A stretch of 12,819 nucleotides of DNA from an uncultured Coriobacteriales bacterium. Its GTDB lineage: Bacteria > Actinomycetota > Coriobacteriia > Coriobacteriales > UMGS124. The DNA lies in the NCBI GenBank assembly GCA_903789505.1, contig CAIFEU010000075.1:1-12819 (forward strand), given 5' to 3'. Below, in pieces: positions 11,184 to 12,819 of this stretch (the first letter of the stretch is position 1; each line of letters starts with the position of its first letter). A program made the translations under genes and the position numbers. The notes below the pieces were generated by a model that worked only from the letters and a program-made list of their open reading frames with translations, had not been told where the DNA came from and made no database searches.

Positions 11184-12819
11184 CTACGCACGAACGTCAA
11201 GGACGCACTCGAGGAACTGCTGCGAGGACGTCGTCGGGGGCACCTGCGCCCCCAGCAGGTCGAACAGGGCGCACGGCGCCAGCACTGCCAGCGGCTCCGA
11301 GCCATCCCTGGCGGCGCGGGTGCGCGTCACCCGGGCACCCAGCGCGCGAGCCTGGGAGAGCGGGCACCTCTGCACGTAGGAGAGCACGAGGCGGTCGCGC
11401 GTGCGCGCGCAGGCACCCAGGTGCGACGCGAGCGCGAGGCGCTGCGCCTCCTCGAATGCCCGGGCCCCGCCGTCGGCGGCGCGCGGCGCGAGGCGGCCGG
11501 CGACCCCCTGGTTGAGGCCCGTGTCACACACCACGCGATGGGGCATGCCGAGGAACGCCTCGACGACGCCCACGCGCACGCGCTCGCGCGACGCGGAGAA
11601 CCCGCGGTCGACCACGCGGCGGTTCACCCGGCACGCGAGCTCGGGGGCGCGCTGCGCCAGGATCGGCTCGCAGAGCCGCTCGAACGCGGCGTCCCCGTCG
11701 GGGCTCACCGCCTCGATGAGCGCGAGGCCGGCGCGCCGGGAGTTGCGGCGGATGAGGTCCTGCGCCTGGGAGTATCGACGGGCGAGCAGCGAGGCGCCCG
11801 GGAACGGCTCGCCTGCCCCGCTCGCCCCCGCCTCGTCCGCGAGGGCGCCCAGCGCCTCGACGACACCGGCCCCGCGCGCTTGCGCGAACGCGCGCAGCCC
11901 CTGCCACGCGGCGCAGGAGACGTCCGGCCTGCCCAGCGCCATCCACGTGCGCCAGGCGGCGACGTCACCACCGTCGGCGACCAGACACAGCAGCGCGAAC
12001 GACTGCAGCGCCCCCACGGTCGCCACGTGGCGGGGGTCGCCACCGATCTGCTGACGGTCGAGCTGCTCCTCGTGGGGGATGCGCCCGCGGTCCAGTACAT
12101 CGTCGACCACCCGGGCCCAGGGGACGCCCGGCACGATCACGAACACCTCGTCGTGGTACAGCTCGGACGCGTCGAGGCCGTCGGCCCCCTCGGCCCCCTT
12201 CGCGTCTCCCAATCCGCCAGGGCACTCGGGATAGTCGGGGTCACCAGCGCCGTCGGGGCCGTCGGGCCATGCGCGGCCATCCCCGACGCGCGCGGCGGAG
12301 GTAGCCTCGCCGGACACAACGGGCGCCGGATGTCCGCCGCCTGCGGCGGGACCAGCCGGGCCGCGGCGCGCGGGCGGGTCCTTCAGCGCGCGGTCGACGA
12401 ACTCGGCCACCATCCTCGCCTCGTCGGCACCCGACAGGGACTTGACGGAATACGCCTCGTCGGCGCCGACCGCGGGCGCGCCGTCCGCGAGGGCGCACGG
12501 CTCCCCACCGGCCTCGCGCGCCAGCTCCACGAACGCGCGCCGATCCGCGCCGGGGTCGAAGTGGCGGTTCTCGACCTGGTCGTCGCCGGCGAGCACCAGC
12601 TCGCCGGCGCCTTCGATGTAGTCGACGTCGATGTCGCCGAAGGGCACGTCCTGGCGCACCGTCACCATCCCGCGCTTGTAGAGCTCGAGTATGGCCAGGA
12701 AGGTGACCACGACGATGGGCGCGGGCGCGTCGGCGGCCACAAGCTCGCTGAACGTCAGATGCTTGCGCGTGCGCAAGCGGCCGTAGATGCCGCGCACATG
12801 GGCCTCGACGGGGATGGGC
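11184..12819 (-). CDS. ScpA C-terminal domain fused to a UvrD/PcrA helicase-like region (5' partial)
   Basis: The frame is open from the window edge to TAG at 11184, 545 codons visible. Numbering from V1 (GTG at 12797, not a real start), residues 1-62 are the C-terminal winged-helix end of ScpA, the kleisin that joins SMC and ScpB in chromosome segregation: HLTFSELVAAD, VVVTFLAILELYKRG, then QDVPFGDID, where ScpA normally stops. Here the frame continues for about 475 residues. These resemble the C-terminal half of an SF1A helicase: LVLAGDDQ (68-74), ADEARMVAEFVDRAL (124-138), VFVIVPGVPWARVVDDVLDR (218-237), and EEAQRLALASHLGAC through ARTRDRLVLSY (449-474), like the region around helicase motif VI. 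A Gly/Pro linker lies at 142-210. No Walker A is seen. The ScpA part is firm; the helicase resemblance is by eye. It may be scpA with a non-catalytic extension. Confidence 0.7.
   Translation of the reverse strand, partial: PIPVEAHVRGIYGRLRTRKHLTFSELVAADAPAPIVVVTFLAILELYKRGMVTVRQDVPFGDIDVDYIEGAGELVLAGDDQVENRHFDPGADRRAFVELAREAGGEPCALADGAPAVGADEAYSVKSLSGADEARMVAEFVDRALKDPPARRGPAGPAAGGGHPAPVVSGEATSAARVGDGRAWPDGPDGAGDPDYPECPGGLGDAKGAEGADGLDASELYHDEVFVIVPGVPWARVVDDVLDRGRIPHEEQLDRQQIGGDPRHVATVGALQSFALLCLVADGGDVAAWRTWMALGRPDVSCAAWQGLRAFAQARGAGVVEALGALADEAGASGAGEPFPGASLLARRYSQAQDLIRRNSRRAGLALIEAVSPDGDAAFERLCEPILAQRAPELACRVNRRVVDRGFSASRERVRVGVVEAFLGMPHRVVCDTGLNQGVAGRLAPRAADGGARAFEEAQRLALASHLGACARTRDRLVLSYVQRCPLSQARALGARVTRTRAARDGSEPLAVLAPCALFDLLGAQVPPTTSSQQFLECVLDVRA

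Noticed and set aside
1..12819. CRISPR arrays, tRNA or rRNA genes
   Set aside because: No spaced repeat array was found; the only short-period repeat is the contiguous 15-bp array. No cloverleaf or rRNA signature was recognised by eye.

Overview
The window is very GC-rich and built from dense genes with strong AGGAGG-like ribosome binding sites, ATG/GTG/TTG starts and GC-rich stem-loops as terminators. Gene content (LemA, an OAH-sulfhydrylase, a DUF364 metal-associated cluster, ScpA) and codon use suggest a high-GC anaerobic actinomycete, most likely Coriobacteriia (Collinsella/Olsenella/Eggerthella relatives). This placement is inference; there is no rRNA in the window.

Layout. (1) 1-1424: a 15-bp tandem repeat reading EAPAE, probably the C-terminal tail of an incoming + strand gene, converges on metY (O-acetylhomoserine sulfhydrylase, minus strand) across a 16-bp-stem terminator. 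(2) 1425-2670: a divergent intergenic region, then lemA on the + strand with a hairpin/T-tract terminator. (3) 2777-8521: a probable metal-acquisition locus. A + strand DUF4213/DUF364 'putative heavy-metal chelation' gene converges, with stop codons sharing one CTAG, on a minus-strand set: FecCD permease, FepC-type ATPase, Tat-exported periplasmic-type binding protein and a class I SAM methyltransferase. Permease and ATPase are tightly coupled and followed by hairpins. The binding protein has its own promoter followed at once by a striking compound dyad that looks like an operator. A strong hairpin separates binding protein and methyltransferase.

(4) 8522-10861: an accessory-looking, less GC-rich stretch. 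It holds a MITE-like unit (26-bp terminal inverted repeats, an internal third copy and a long hairpin) and five small minus-strand genes (58, 98, 70, 69 and 73 aa), each with its own Shine-Dalgarno. Two of them share an 81-bp segment differing at one base, and the 58-aa gene is followed in the same frame by an 85-codon coding-like remnant behind a TGA. (5) 11184-12819: the 3' part of a minus-strand gene whose visible start is the C-terminal domain of ScpA. It continues without a stop into about 470 residues resembling the C-terminal half of a UvrD/PcrA helicase but lacking Walker A in the visible part.

Functionally, region 3 reads as one system: capture and import of a chelated metal (binding protein, permease, ATPase), with a cytosolic DUF364 protein and a methyltransferase making or processing the ligand or metal complex. 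Region 4 is the least explained part of the window.
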